From the NCBI RefSeq assembly GCF_015679325.1, contig NZ_JADPVI010000001.1, positions 1,240,001-1,304,000 on the forward strand: a DNA stretch of 64,000 bases. The letters are read 5' to 3'. Source of the DNA: Kaistella gelatinilytica (GTDB taxonomy: Bacteria; Bacteroidota; Bacteroidia; Flavobacteriales; Weeksellaceae). Made by a program: the position numbers and the translations under genes. Positions 15,101 to 23,175 of the stretch are shown piece by piece; the stretch's first letter is position 1, and the number at the start of each line of letters is the position of its first letter. The notes beneath the pieces are model-generated. The model was not told the DNA's origin and searched no databases. It saw nothing but the letters and a program-made list of their open reading frames with translations.

Positions 15101-17956
15101 CGTTAGAGTTTCGCCATTTCCATTTTGAACATAAACATTTACCAAAGCATCCGGAACTGCAGAATACACGTAGATTTTCGCTTTCTCATTTCGCTTGTAT
15201 TCTAATTTTGGCTGGATCACTTTCAAATAAGGATTTTGAGATTCTGTCAAAAATCGCTTGTCATAAACAGCGAAAGTTTTTTCGGTTTTAATGCTATCTT
15301 TTCCTTCTATATTAAAGAGTTCGAGTTTGTAATTTCCAGCAGAAAGTTTTCCAAGATCTAAGGATTCTTCACCTCGTTTCTCTCCATTGATAATGATAGA
15401 TTGTGTTTTCCACTCTTTCTCTTCTTTAGAAAAATAATCATGCGGGAATTTTTGAATGAATTCAGATTTTGAAAACTTCGGCAGATCCTGAATTTGATTT
15501 TCAAAATTAGTTCGGAAAATCCTTTCTTTAGGCTGAAGTTTCGACAATTTAACCTGATACATTTTTTTTAAATTCTGATCATTATAATTTTTAGTTTCTA
15601 CTTTAATTTTGATATTCTCATCGGTGAACGTATCTTTGATATCATCTGCTTTGATATAGTGCGAAACAGAAGCAACTTTTACATTTTCTGTAGAAGATTG
15701 CGTTTCTCCGTTAATGTCGGTTACAGAAGCATTAATTTGATAATTATCAACTTGAATTCCTTCTAAAGTTTCATCTTTTTTCAGATCGAGTTTAATAATA
15801 AATTCTCCTTTATCGTTGGTTTTAACTTCTCCGAGAATTGAGTTTTCATTATCATTTCCTCTTGAATACCACCAAAAATATCTCCAGCGAATATTTTGTT
15901 TTTTGATTTCATAATTCAAAATTGCATTGCTTAAAGCAATACCCGAAAACATCACTGCTTTTCCTTTCAATTCGATGGTTTGCCCGTATTTATATTCTTC
16001 TTTAATGGGTTCAAAAGTCACCTCAAATTTCGGCCGTTTGTATTCTTCAACTTTAAATCCTTTGTAAGCATCTATTTTATTTGCATGAATTTGAAGGGAG
16101 AATTGTCCATTCAGTTTTCCGTTCGGTAAAGTGAAACTTCCGTGGTAAGAACCGAACTCATTGGTAGTGAATTTTTGAGAAGAAATTTTTTCACCGTTGG
16201 CATCATTTAAAGTTATTTCCTGGGAAACACCAGACGACACAGATTCTTTATCCATCAACAATTTCGTGTTGATCACTTTAAAATAAACAATTTGTCCGGG
16301 ACGATAAATTCCGCGATCGATAAAAATCTGCGCCAGATTTTGCTGTCCAGTTTTTTGCGGTTGATCATAATTTCGAGTGCCGTAAACCTGCATCAAATTG
16401 TAATCATTTGAAGAAGGTTGCTGAATCAGATAATGACGGTAATAATCATTATTCTTAGAAACTGGGAATTTAAACAGCGCAAACTGATCTGTTTTTGCCA
16501 CAAAAGAATTGGCTTTGTTATCGTTTGTAAATTCATATATTTTCAGATTTTCATTCGAAACTGATTTCCCATCTTCGCGATTCACCAATTTTAATTGGCC
16601 AGAGATGCTTTTACGTTCATCTTTTTTATTATAAATAATTCTGGAATTTGTGGCAATGAAATAAAAATTCTCCTGAATCGTATTTTCCACCACATATTCC
16701 GCGAGATAGATCCCGGAAGGAAGAGCTTTTATTTCCAGAGAAGTTTTGTGATTTTTATAATCTCGTAAATCCTCTAGATCGAAACTTTCTTTTCTCACCA
16801 ACGTTTTCTTAACCGCTGGAAAACGAGTTTTATCGTACGAATTTGCCACATATTTCAGAAAATTCTGCTGATCGTCTTTAACTTCATAAATATTCAAAGA
16901 AAACTTAGAAACATTTTTTGCGTCGGCAACCAAGTGAATCGGCAAATTTGACTGCGTATGTGTTTCGTAATGAATCGTTAAATTGGGTTGAAGAATACTG
17001 TTTTCCCGATTAAGAATACTATTTATAAATTTAGATTTTGCATATTGTTCTTTCGTATTTTTAATCAAAGCAAGCGCTTCAGTATATTTTTGTTCAGCCG
17101 TTAACTGATCAACTATTTCAGCAATAATTAATACTTTATAATCTCCTTCTGTGGAAGATTTAACCAAATTTTGAAGTTGTTGAGTTTTGTCTTTACAATT
17201 GGTAAAATCACAGTCATCATTTAATTTTTGATGTTGAAAATAAAGTTTTGAATTTCCTGAATTTTTATTTATTAATGCGGAATACAGATCTGAAATCTTA
17301 GATTGATTGATTTTCAGTTCATTTGTAGTGAAGAGTTGCGAATTATTATAGAATTTAATCTCATTCATTGCATTCCAGTCAAATAAAGTGGGGAAGAAAT
17401 GTAAGTCTTCGGTGTCCTCAAAAATTTCTTTGTATTTTGAAATTTGAATTTTCTGCAACTCTACTTTTTTCCCTGCTAAAACGGTAAAATGCTTGGTCAG
17501 ATAATTTTTAAAATCCAGTTTCGACCACGTTTCAATCTGGGAAAGATCCTGATTATTGAAATTGGTTCGCTGATTTATTTGCCACTGATTTTCATTGTAG
17601 TAATCACCAAAAAATTCGCCCAACAAAACCTGAAATAATAATTTTTCGTCGCCTTTCAATTTCTCATCGAAACCGCTCAACTTTTTAAAAAATACGCTTG
17701 AAGAATTATTTTTAGTGTCATCATACGTTTGATTCACGATGCTAAATTCTGCTTTCAAAGAACGAATAAGTTGAATGGCGTTGTCTTCTTTCATAGATTG
17801 GTTTTGAATTTCTAAAATTAAAGGCAGATTCGATTTGAACTTTCCCGTTTTGTAATTTTCAGCGATTTTTTTCCATTGGTCATCATAGTGTTTCTGTCCG
17901 AAAACATAAGCAAAACTAAATAGCAAAAGGAGGATTGTAAAAATTTTATTTTTCAT
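12128..17956 (-). CDS. Large alpha-2-macroglobulin family protein without thioester motif
   Basis: This 1942-residue secreted protein has a signal peptide (residues 1-20, ending YVFG) and no lipobox cysteine. The MG2 segment is recognisable near residue 549 (DRGIYRPGQIVYFKV), and the alpha-2-macroglobulin segment near 1176 (NETAFFYPNLMTDKDGN). The helical complement-like domain (LQNPDGGFSWYQGYPSSYYN) follows. In thioester family members a C-x-E-Q motif precedes that domain; here the aligned stretch, around residues 1400-1410, reads NNSADVVFNKWFADVL, so the covalent trap is absent. Residues about 1130-1152 (VEGVVVTALGVKREKMSVGY) resemble the start of SusC/RagA receptors. Bacterial relatives are thought to guard the periplasm against proteases. 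The gene is divergent from the UbiA-like gene, 51 bp away. Confidence 0.93.
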   Translation of the reverse strand: MKNKIFTILLLLFSFAYVFGQKHYDDQWKKIAENYKTGKFKSNLPLILEIQNQSMKEDNAIQLIRSLKAEFSIVNQTYDDTKNNSSSVFFKKLSGFDEKLKGDEKLLFQVLLGEFFGDYYNENQWQINQRTNFNNQDLSQIETWSKLDFKNYLTKHFTVLAGKKVELQKIQISKYKEIFEDTEDLHFFPTLFDWNAMNEIKFYNNSQLFTTNELKINQSKISDLYSALINKNSGNSKLYFQHQKLNDDCDFTNCKDKTQQLQNLVKSSTEGDYKVLIIAEIVDQLTAEQKYTEALALIKNTKEQYAKSKFINSILNRENSILQPNLTIHYETHTQSNLPIHLVADAKNVSKFSLNIYEVKDDQQNFLKYVANSYDKTRFPAVKKTLVRKESFDLEDLRDYKNHKTSLEIKALPSGIYLAEYVVENTIQENFYFIATNSRIIYNKKDERKSISGQLKLVNREDGKSVSNENLKIYEFTNDNKANSFVAKTDQFALFKFPVSKNNDYYRHYLIQQPSSNDYNLMQVYGTRNYDQPQKTGQQNLAQIFIDRGIYRPGQIVYFKVINTKLLMDKESVSSGVSQEITLNDANGEKISSQKFTTNEFGSYHGSFTLPNGKLNGQFSLQIHANKIDAYKGFKVEEYKRPKFEVTFEPIKEEYKYGQTIELKGKAVMFSGIALSNAILNYEIKKQNIRWRYFWWYSRGNDNENSILGEVKTNDKGEFIIKLDLKKDETLEGIQVDNYQINASVTDINGETQSSTENVKVASVSHYIKADDIKDTFTDENIKIKVETKNYNDQNLKKMYQVKLSKLQPKERIFRTNFENQIQDLPKFSKSEFIQKFPHDYFSKEEKEWKTQSIIINGEKRGEESLDLGKLSAGNYKLELFNIEGKDSIKTEKTFAVYDKRFLTESQNPYLKVIQPKLEYKRNEKAKIYVYSAVPDALVNVYVQNGNGETLTEQKKFKNGLLEYEVAFPKDESIDQINVQFQLVAFNDVKTENINLSIASDKKPLRIETVTFRDKLQPGQKEKWTVKVMGDDKEKINAEVLANMYDKSLDQFAGNSYSFQQIYQRSFIMNSYVINENLSQKNFSKRVPYLGQKNVNIPEFNWFNGGIYGNVMYDSVSAPMASAKEIRESHDVEGVVVTALGVKREKMSVGYATDSIKTKNIEEKKLDLDKIPVRQNLNETAFFYPNLMTDKDGNVTFEFTSPEALTQWKLMFLAHTKDARSATLEKSVVTQKEFSVTPNYPRFLREGDELNLQSKLSSLVAKKLSGTAQLQILDAFTNEDISSKFNLNETQKSFELKENGNEVVSWKLKVPIDVSPMIIKVVAKAGNFSDGEQKAIAVLPNRMLVTDAVPIFVKEGQTKTFTLENLAKNTSTTATNFSNTLELTTNPIWEIMFALPSLKNDTNNSADVVFNKWFADVLASEIFKANPKLKTVFEEYQSKGLLVSNLEKNQELKQLLLEETPWVLESKNETEQMEKLARLFDANNMRNSINEDWSELHKLQNPDGGFSWYQGYPSSYYNSLYILKNLGKINEWLKGNTADYQSSAQKEMVAKLINYVDSEVHKYWDVKKEHVWNNYVLDYLDTRNFWEKDFPLKGKGAQLKNLVIKKAPTAKITDFTFFGLHRAALLFNDYKLPVLSKKLLTYLKETSTESETQGIYWKQNLNDWGWYNSKTVNHAGALEAFNKLTPTDETFIEEMKIWLITQKEVNSWGSSRGTAEVIFTILNSGKSWTSSESDKATIIWGGKELTNPDTKATGYVKSTLKGEDIDKKLGTVTVTKPGPGIVQGGLFWQYYEDLDKIKSSESYLSITKELYKKVKTVNGEELVKITENSPLKVGDKVTVRMILNTDRNMEFIHLKDMRAAGFEPLNVISGYEWKNGLGYYQSTKDASTNFYIEYMPKGKYVFEYDYICNASGTFSNGITTLQNYYAPQMNAHTKGTKVTITE

Positions 17957-18007
17957 AGATTTGTTTTCTGATTGGCAATCTTGAAGGTTTTAAGAACTTG
18001 AAGATTT

Positions 18008-18775
18008 ATGAATATGCACCGTTTAAATTTACTAAAAAAATACATCATCGACAGTCAAATTTATGTTTCATTAATGGGAACTCTATTTGCTGTGTTTTTT
18101 ATGTTTGAGCAGGATATTATCAAAACTCCGACCATTGCACTTATTTTCATTACGTACTTCAGCGGATATTTGTACACGAAATACCAGGACAGCGGAAAAA
18201 TATTTTATAAAGTATTGATCGTAAATGTTATATCCGGACTTATTTCTGCAGCATTAATTATCTACAATCACAATGATGGTAGACTTGTAAAATGGGCGAT
18301 CATCATTATCATTGGACTTTTATATGACAGTAAATTCCTGAAATATTTTGTTCGGAAAATTCCACTTTTCAAAGTTTTTTACGTGGGTTTAACCTGGGCG
18401 TTGATCAACTCCTGGTTGATCTTACCAACTTTTCATCCAGAGATTTTTTGGATCAGTTTACTGTTTATCACCGCGTTGGTTTTACCGTTTGACATTCGGG
18501 ATATGAAATCTGACAATGTCATTACTTTCCCGCGATTAATTGGTGTACAAAAGACCAAATATTTTGCTTACTTTCTTGTTTTTCTTAGTTTAATGATCTC
18601 TATTTTTTATTTAAAACCAGCATATTCCTTTGCCTTTTATTTGACATCCTTAGTCACTTTTATACTCATCTATTTTTCAGAAAATGGTAACAAAGAATCT
18701 TATTTTTCTTTTTGGGTAGAGACTTGCAGCGGAATCCCTTTATTATTTATATTGTTAAATTGGCTCATTAATTGA
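18008..18775 (+). CDS. UbiA-like prenyltransferase-fold membrane protein
   Basis: The 255-residue protein has about seven or eight membrane helices. Residues 162-169 read DIRDMKSD, a perfect DxxDxxxD like the second aspartate motif of UbiA prenyltransferases, and LPFDIRDMKSDNVITFPRLIG matches the usual context when split around it. The first Asp-rich motif (NDxxDxxxD), expected after the second helix, is not present: the position reads YLYTKYQDSGK. A catalytic prenyltransferase is therefore doubtful, and the protein may be a diverged member. It sits 27 bp before the BamA-like gene on the same strand, so co-transcription is likely. Confidence 0.65.
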   Translation: MNMHRLNLLKKYIIDSQIYVSLMGTLFAVFFMFEQDIIKTPTIALIFITYFSGYLYTKYQDSGKIFYKVLIVNVISGLISAALIIYNHNDGRLVKWAIIIIIGLLYDSKFLKYFVRKIPLFKVFYVGLTWALINSWLILPTFHPEIFWISLLFITALVLPFDIRDMKSDNVITFPRLIGVQKTKYFAYFLVFLSLMISIFYLKPAYSFAFYLTSLVTFILIYFSENGNKESYFSFWVETCSGIPLLFILLNWLIN

Positions 18776-18802
18776 TATTCACTTTCCCAAAAAATAAACG
18801 AA

Positions 18803-20605
18803 TTGCGATCTAAATTTATTTTTCCTCTTATTTTATTGTTATCCTCCATTTCTTTTGTCTCCGCACAAGAGAAAAAAGACTCCATATATTACAAAATTGA
18901 AACATTTTCTGACAAACGGAAATCAACAAAATTTATTCACCGCCTGATCTTTCGGCGAGAAGCAGATTCTGTTTCAGTAGAATCAAGAACAAAAGAACAT
19001 GCTCAGGTTAGTTATGATGGCAAAATCATTAGAAATATAAAAATTGAAACCATCGATCCTTTTGGACATAAAACTTCAGATAAAAATGGAGACACGAAAT
19101 GGTATGACCGTCTAGCTGACCGCGTTCACATTGATTCTAAAAAATCAACCATCAATAATTATCTGCTCTTCAAAAAAGGGGAAAAATACAATGCACAGAA
19201 ATTGTATGAATCTGAACGTGTATTGCGGAATATGCAGTTCGTGAACCGCGTAAACATCAGTGTTATTGACAGTTCTGCAACCAAAGATTCTATCGATGTC
19301 ATGGTGAAAATTCTGGATTCCTGGAGTTTGAAACCCAGCTTAAGTTTCTCCGGAAGTAGAATTGGAGCCGGGATCACCGAAGAAAACTTTATGGGTTTGG
19401 GACATGAAGTTAGTTTCCTTTATGACAATGATTTTAAAGATAAACAGAATAAAATCTATGGAAGTTATACGGCATACAATATGTTTGGAACGTTCATCAA
19501 TGCAGGAATTTCTGCAGAAAAAGATTTTTTGGATAATGAAAGAGTCAATTTCAGTGCGCGGCGGGATTTCTTTTCTCCATTAACAAGATGGGCGGGAGGA
19601 TTTACGTTCGAATATTTTATGCGAAAAGTTTTAATGCCCGTTGAAAACACAGATGTATTCCCGGAAGTTCAGATCAAAGTTTACAATCAGGATCTATGGG
19701 GCGGTTATCAGTTTCCTGTTTTTTTTGGAGACAGAAGTGAAATTTCCCGGAACATTGCGGTTTTAGGCCGATTTCAGAACTATCAGTACAAAGACCGTCC
19801 GATCACAGATCAACAAAACTTTTTTGCGACGTACAACAGCTTTTTAGCTTCTGCAACTTATATAGAACGGAAATTCTCTGTGAAAAAAAATGTCTTCGAT
19901 TACAATCTTCCCGAAGATATTCCATATGGAAAATCATTTGGAGTTACCTCAGGATTGATCAAAAGAAGCAGTAAAATAACGCCGTACGCCGGGATTTCCG
20001 CAGGAGTTGGGACTTTTATCAACTGGGGTTATGTTACGGTTAACGCAGAATATGGAAGATTCTTCAACGAAGCCACGGAAAACAGCGATTCCTTCCGTTT
20101 CGAAGGTACTTATTACACCAAGCTGCAGAACTTAAAATTTGGCAAAGTGAGACATTTCTTCTCTCCTACTTTTGCATGGGGAAGCGAATTGTACAATACG
20201 ACCTACAAAGACCGCATCAATCTTTCTACCCAAAACGAATTTCCTGCATACAGCGGTGATTTCATTGGGACAAAAAAATTAATCTTGCGTTATCAAACTC
20301 AATTTTTCATCGATAAGACGTGGAAGAACTTTCATTTTAGTCCGTACAGTATTATCGCTTTAGGCTGGCTTTCACAAAACAATCAAAAATTATTCAGTGC
20401 AAAAACGAACTCAAAATTTGGGATCGGGGTTTTGATCAATAATCCTTATCTGGTTTTCAACAAAATTCAGGTTTCATTTGTTTATTATCCGAACGTTCCT
20501 TTTGATAATAAACCTGTGTTCGATTTTAACAGATATCGCAATGATATGATCCCTTTTAATTCATTCGGAACCGATATTCCTCACTTTGTAAATTTTGATA
20601 ACTAA
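18803..20605 (+). CDS. BamA/TamA-like outer-membrane barrel protein with POTRA domain
   Basis: The protein has 600 residues. The TTG start at 18803 is the only plausible one; it gives the signal peptide LRSKFIFPLILLLSSISFVS split before AQ. A POTRA-like section covers residues about 110-170 (KKGEKYNAQKLYESERVLRN followed by VNRVNISV). A surface-antigen-type beta-barrel fills the rest, with GITEENFMGLGHEVSFLY at its start and an aromatic C-terminus (IPHFVNFDN). Such proteins insert or translocate outer-membrane proteins or lipids. This one is shorter than BamA and has fewer POTRA repeats, so it is not the essential BamA. It stands upstream of the toxin-antitoxin/recF cluster. Confidence 0.8.
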   Translation: MRSKFIFPLILLLSSISFVSAQEKKDSIYYKIETFSDKRKSTKFIHRLIFRREADSVSVESRTKEHAQVSYDGKIIRNIKIETIDPFGHKTSDKNGDTKWYDRLADRVHIDSKKSTINNYLLFKKGEKYNAQKLYESERVLRNMQFVNRVNISVIDSSATKDSIDVMVKILDSWSLKPSLSFSGSRIGAGITEENFMGLGHEVSFLYDNDFKDKQNKIYGSYTAYNMFGTFINAGISAEKDFLDNERVNFSARRDFFSPLTRWAGGFTFEYFMRKVLMPVENTDVFPEVQIKVYNQDLWGGYQFPVFFGDRSEISRNIAVLGRFQNYQYKDRPITDQQNFFATYNSFLASATYIERKFSVKKNVFDYNLPEDIPYGKSFGVTSGLIKRSSKITPYAGISAGVGTFINWGYVTVNAEYGRFFNEATENSDSFRFEGTYYTKLQNLKFGKVRHFFSPTFAWGSELYNTTYKDRINLSTQNEFPAYSGDFIGTKKLILRYQTQFFIDKTWKNFHFSPYSIIALGWLSQNNQKLFSAKTNSKFGIGVLINNPYLVFNKIQVSFVYYPNVPFDNKPVFDFNRYRNDMIPFNSFGTDIPHFVNFDN

Positions 20606-20670
20606 ATTCAAAAATCTTTTTTTAAGAGCATTCTGAAATGAAATTTTTATCTTTACTGAAATTTAGCAGG

Positions 20671-20982
20671 ATGGAAAATTTCGAAGATCTTAAAAACAAA
20701 TTAGTTCAGGCAATCAACGAAAGTTCAGACAAAAATTTGATTTCCAAACTTTGGAAATTAGTGAATATGGAAAACAGTAATTCCGTGTTTGAACCACAAT
20801 CTATCTACGAATCTGAAAAACCGATGACGGAGGAAGAAGTAGAAGACTATTTTCGGGAGGAAGAAATTATTTTACCGCCTGCAGTTTTGAAAATGATTGA
20901 GCGGGGAATGGACGATGTAAAAAATGGAAGAGTTTACACCGAAGATGAAATGGACAAAATGGATGAAGAATGGCTAAATTAA
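20671..20982 (+). CDS. Putative antitoxin of a RelE/ParE-type toxin-antitoxin pair
   Basis: From the ATG at 20671 the protein has 103 residues; an in-frame ATG 11 codons upstream (20638) would add an unlikely basic leader. It is strongly acidic in its second half (MTEEEVEDYFREEEIILP and MDKMDEEWLN). Its end overlaps the toxin gene by 13 bp, the usual arrangement for coupled antitoxin and toxin. I do not recognise a DNA-binding fold with certainty. The function is assigned from gene order, overlap and acidity, not from a known family signature. Confidence 0.62.
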   Translation: MENFEDLKNKLVQAINESSDKNLISKLWKLVNMENSNSVFEPQSIYESEKPMTEEEVEDYFREEEIILPPAVLKMIERGMDDVKNGRVYTEDEMDKMDEEWLN

Positions 20983-21278
20983 AGGTCGAATGGACTCATT
21001 TTGCAAAGCAACAAAGAGACGAAATTTTTTCATATTGGAATATTAGAAATAAAAGCACATCGTATTCGAAAAAATTGAAAATTGAGATCAAACAGAAAAC
21101 TGAGCAATTAAAAGCCTATCCTTTTTCTGGAAAGAAAGTATTTAATAATGAAACTAGAATTTTAATTTTAAAAAATTATAGCCTAATTTATCTTGTTCAA
21201 GGAGAAATCATTTATATTATTTCATTTTGGGAAAATCATCAAAATCCTGAAAAACTCCAAACCATTTTAGGATCATGA
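20970..21278 (+). CDS. RelE/ParE-family toxin
   Basis: The 102-residue basic protein follows the RelE/ParE pattern: an N-terminal strand and helix (VEWTHFAKQQRDEIFSYW), a basic helix pair, the central LKAYPFSGKKVFNNETRIL, and C-terminal strands (YSLIYLVQGEIIYIISFWEN). Toxins of this fold cleave mRNA on the ribosome or poison gyrase; which applies here cannot be read from the sequence. Its start lies inside the antitoxin gene, and its TGA stop overlaps the ATG of recF, so the three genes are probably translated from one message. That coupling to a replication-repair gene is unusual. Confidence 0.82.
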   Translation: MAKLKVEWTHFAKQQRDEIFSYWNIRNKSTSYSKKLKIEIKQKTEQLKAYPFSGKKVFNNETRILILKNYSLIYLVQGEIIYIISFWENHQNPEKLQTILGS

Positions 21279-22378
21279 TCATCAGCAATTTAAAAATTCT
21301 CAACTTCAAAAATCATCAGGAAAGGAATTTCGGATTTTCTGCGCAAATCAATTGTTTTGTGGGCAATAATGGTGTCGGAAAAACCAATATTCTCGATGCG
21401 CTCCATTATTTATCGGTCGCGAAAAGTTTTCTGGGAAACACCGATTTAAATAACATTAAAACTGACGAAGATTTTTTCACCATTGAAGGAACAGTCGATG
21501 ATGGCGAAAAGGAAAATATCATTAAGGTTCAGCAACCGAAAGATGCTAAGAAGCTCATTAAAAAAAATGATAAATCTTATGATAGAATCGCGGATCATAT
21601 CGGTTTTTTACCAAGTGTAATTATCTCACCCTACGATTCGAATTTGATTTCAGATTCGGGGGAAAGTCGCAGAAGATTTTTGGATGCGATGATTTCACAG
21701 ACTGATTTTGAATACCTTTTTAATCTCATTCAATATCAAAAAACGGTTCAACAGAGAAATGCTTTGCTCAAAAGTTTTGCAAAAAACAGATATTTTGATG
21801 CAGATAATCTGGAAATTTACAACCAGCCCTTAATTAAATTTGGTACCAAAATTTTTGTAAAAAGACAGCAGTTTACGGATTCCATATTGCCTTTAATTCA
21901 GAGTTATTACGAAACGATCTCCAACGGAAAAGAAAAAGTTACGGTTAATTATCAATCGGATCTGCAGGAGGGTTTTGACTATTCTCAACCTGACCAGAAA
22001 TTTAAAAATTTACTCCTCGAAAATTTAGAAAAAGACAGAGCGGTAACGTATACTTCCAAGGGAATTCATAAAGATGATCTGCTTTTCGAAATGAACGGAA
22101 ATTCATTGAAAAAAATCGGAAGTCAAGGTCAGCAAAAATCTTTTCTGATCGCGCTGAAACTTTCTCAAATGAACCGAATTAAGGAATTGACCGGAAAAAC
22201 GCCCATTCTTTTACTGGATGATATTTTTGACAAACTCGATGATTCCAGGGTTTCACAATTAATAGAACTCGTCAATCAGGAACATTTCGGACAGATTTTT
22301 ATTACGGACACAAATAAAGAACGAACGGAAAATTTGGTAAAAAGGATCAACGAGGAAAGCAAAATTTTTGAGTTGTAA
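21275..22378 (+). CDS. recF: DNA replication and repair protein RecF
   Basis: The 367-residue SMC-like ATPase loads RecA at gapped DNA together with RecO and RecR. The Walker A motif is at residues 30-37 (GNNGVGKT). The signature motif lies in KKIGSQGQQKSFLIALK, and the Walker B motif is in PILLLDDIFDKLDDSR. The length is normal for the family. The ATG overlaps the TGA of the toxin gene. In Bacteroidota recF is commonly followed directly by the DUF721/DciA gene; here an S23 gene with flanking inverted repeats separates the two. Confidence 0.96.
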   Translation: MIISNLKILNFKNHQERNFGFSAQINCFVGNNGVGKTNILDALHYLSVAKSFLGNTDLNNIKTDEDFFTIEGTVDDGEKENIIKVQQPKDAKKLIKKNDKSYDRIADHIGFLPSVIISPYDSNLISDSGESRRRFLDAMISQTDFEYLFNLIQYQKTVQQRNALLKSFAKNRYFDADNLEIYNQPLIKFGTKIFVKRQQFTDSILPLIQSYYETISNGKEKVTVNYQSDLQEGFDYSQPDQKFKNLLLENLEKDRAVTYTSKGIHKDDLLFEMNGNSLKKIGSQGQQKSFLIALKLSQMNRIKELTGKTPILLLDDIFDKLDDSRVSQLIELVNQEHFGQIFITDTNKERTENLVKRINEESKIFEL

Positions 22379-22380
22379 AA

Positions 22381-22881
22381 GGAGTTTCGGGTTTCGGGTT
22401 CCGTGGCTCGAGTCTTTGAATGTAAACTTATATTAAAAACAATATTTTAATTAAAAAATAGGAAATAATGAGTTACAGAACACTTGATATTTATAAAATA
22501 AGTTTTGATCTTTTTTTAAAAACGCATCCATGTTCGTTAAAACTTCCCAAGTATGAGCTTTATGAATTGGGTAGTCAACTGCGACGATCATCAGATTCTA
22601 TTGTGTCAAACATTATCGAAGGTTATGGAAGAAGCTATTACAAAAAAGAATATGAGAGATTTCTTGTTTTTAGCCACTCAAGTTGCGATGAAACAATTGG
22701 TCATTTAGAAAAACTCATTTGTTTATACCCACATTTAAAAGACGATTTTGAACCGCTTCGAAAAGAGTATGATTTATTAGGTGGAAAAATAAATAACTAT
22801 CTTAAATGGGTCAGAATCAACTGGAACGATGAAAAAACCAAACCTTAAACTCGAAGCTCGAAACTCAAACCTCGTAACTCT
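22381..22881. mobile_element. S23 element framed by 33-bp imperfect inverted repeats
   Basis: The 33 bases at 22381-22413 and the reverse complement of 22849-22881 match at 23 of 33 positions without gaps. Both arms are built of GTTTCGAG-like units. The left arm begins two bases after the recF stop codon; the right arm begins directly after the S23 stop codon and ends three bases before the DUF721 start. The enclosed gene is a four-helix-bundle protein, a family known from intervening sequences inside 23S rRNA genes. I infer an inserted unit; no transposase is present. Confidence 0.55.
22468..22848 (+). CDS. Four-helix-bundle protein (S23 / intervening-sequence protein)
   Basis: This 126-residue protein matches the S23 family: YRTLDIYKISFDLFLKTH at the start, ELGSQLRRSSDSIVSNIIEG in the second helix, YERFLVFSHSSCDETIGHLE in the third, and a final helix ending NNYLKWVR. 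These bundles form pentamers and were first found in insertions within 23S rRNA genes; their biochemical role is unknown. The gene sits alone between recF and the DUF721 gene and is flanked by inverted repeats. That suggests it is a passenger of a small mobile or formerly mobile unit. Confidence 0.9.
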   Translation: MSYRTLDIYKISFDLFLKTHPCSLKLPKYELYELGSQLRRSSDSIVSNIIEGYGRSYYKKEYERFLVFSHSSCDETIGHLEKLICLYPHLKDDFEPLRKEYDLLGGKINNYLKWVRINWNDEKTKP

Positions 22882-22884
22882 AAA

Positions 22885-23175
22885 ATGAAAAAAAAGAGAG
22901 AATACCAATCTTCTGAACTCGTGAAATCTTTCGCGAGATTGTATGGCTTTGAAGATAAATTGCTGGCTTTTGAGGTCAAAGATTTCCTGAATGAATATCT
23001 GAACGATGCCCTTTTCAGTGAAATAGAATCTGTGAATCTCAACAAGAAAATTTTAGAAATAAGAATAAAATCTCCTTTACTGAAGAACGACTTCAGGATG
23101 CGGAAAACTTTTTTTCTGAATAAATTTAATGAACAGTTTCCGGAAGCTGATTTTACTGATCTCCAGATTTTGTAG
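22885..23175 (+). CDS. DUF721 / DciA-like protein
   Basis: The 96-residue protein shows the DUF721 pattern: a short N-terminal helix, then VKDFLNEYLNDALFSEIESV and KILEIRIKSPLLKNDFRM, which resemble the KH-like core of DciA, the loader of replicative helicase DnaB in bacteria lacking DnaC. The link between DciA and recF neighbourhood is known for several phyla, which supports the call. The 3' end runs 23 bp into the convergent SpecificRecomb gene, so both stop codons lie inside the partner gene. A helicase-loading role here is inferred from the family. Confidence 0.78.
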   Translation: MKKKREYQSSELVKSFARLYGFEDKLLAFEVKDFLNEYLNDALFSEIESVNLNKKILEIRIKSPLLKNDFRMRKTFFLNKFNEQFPEADFTDLQIL

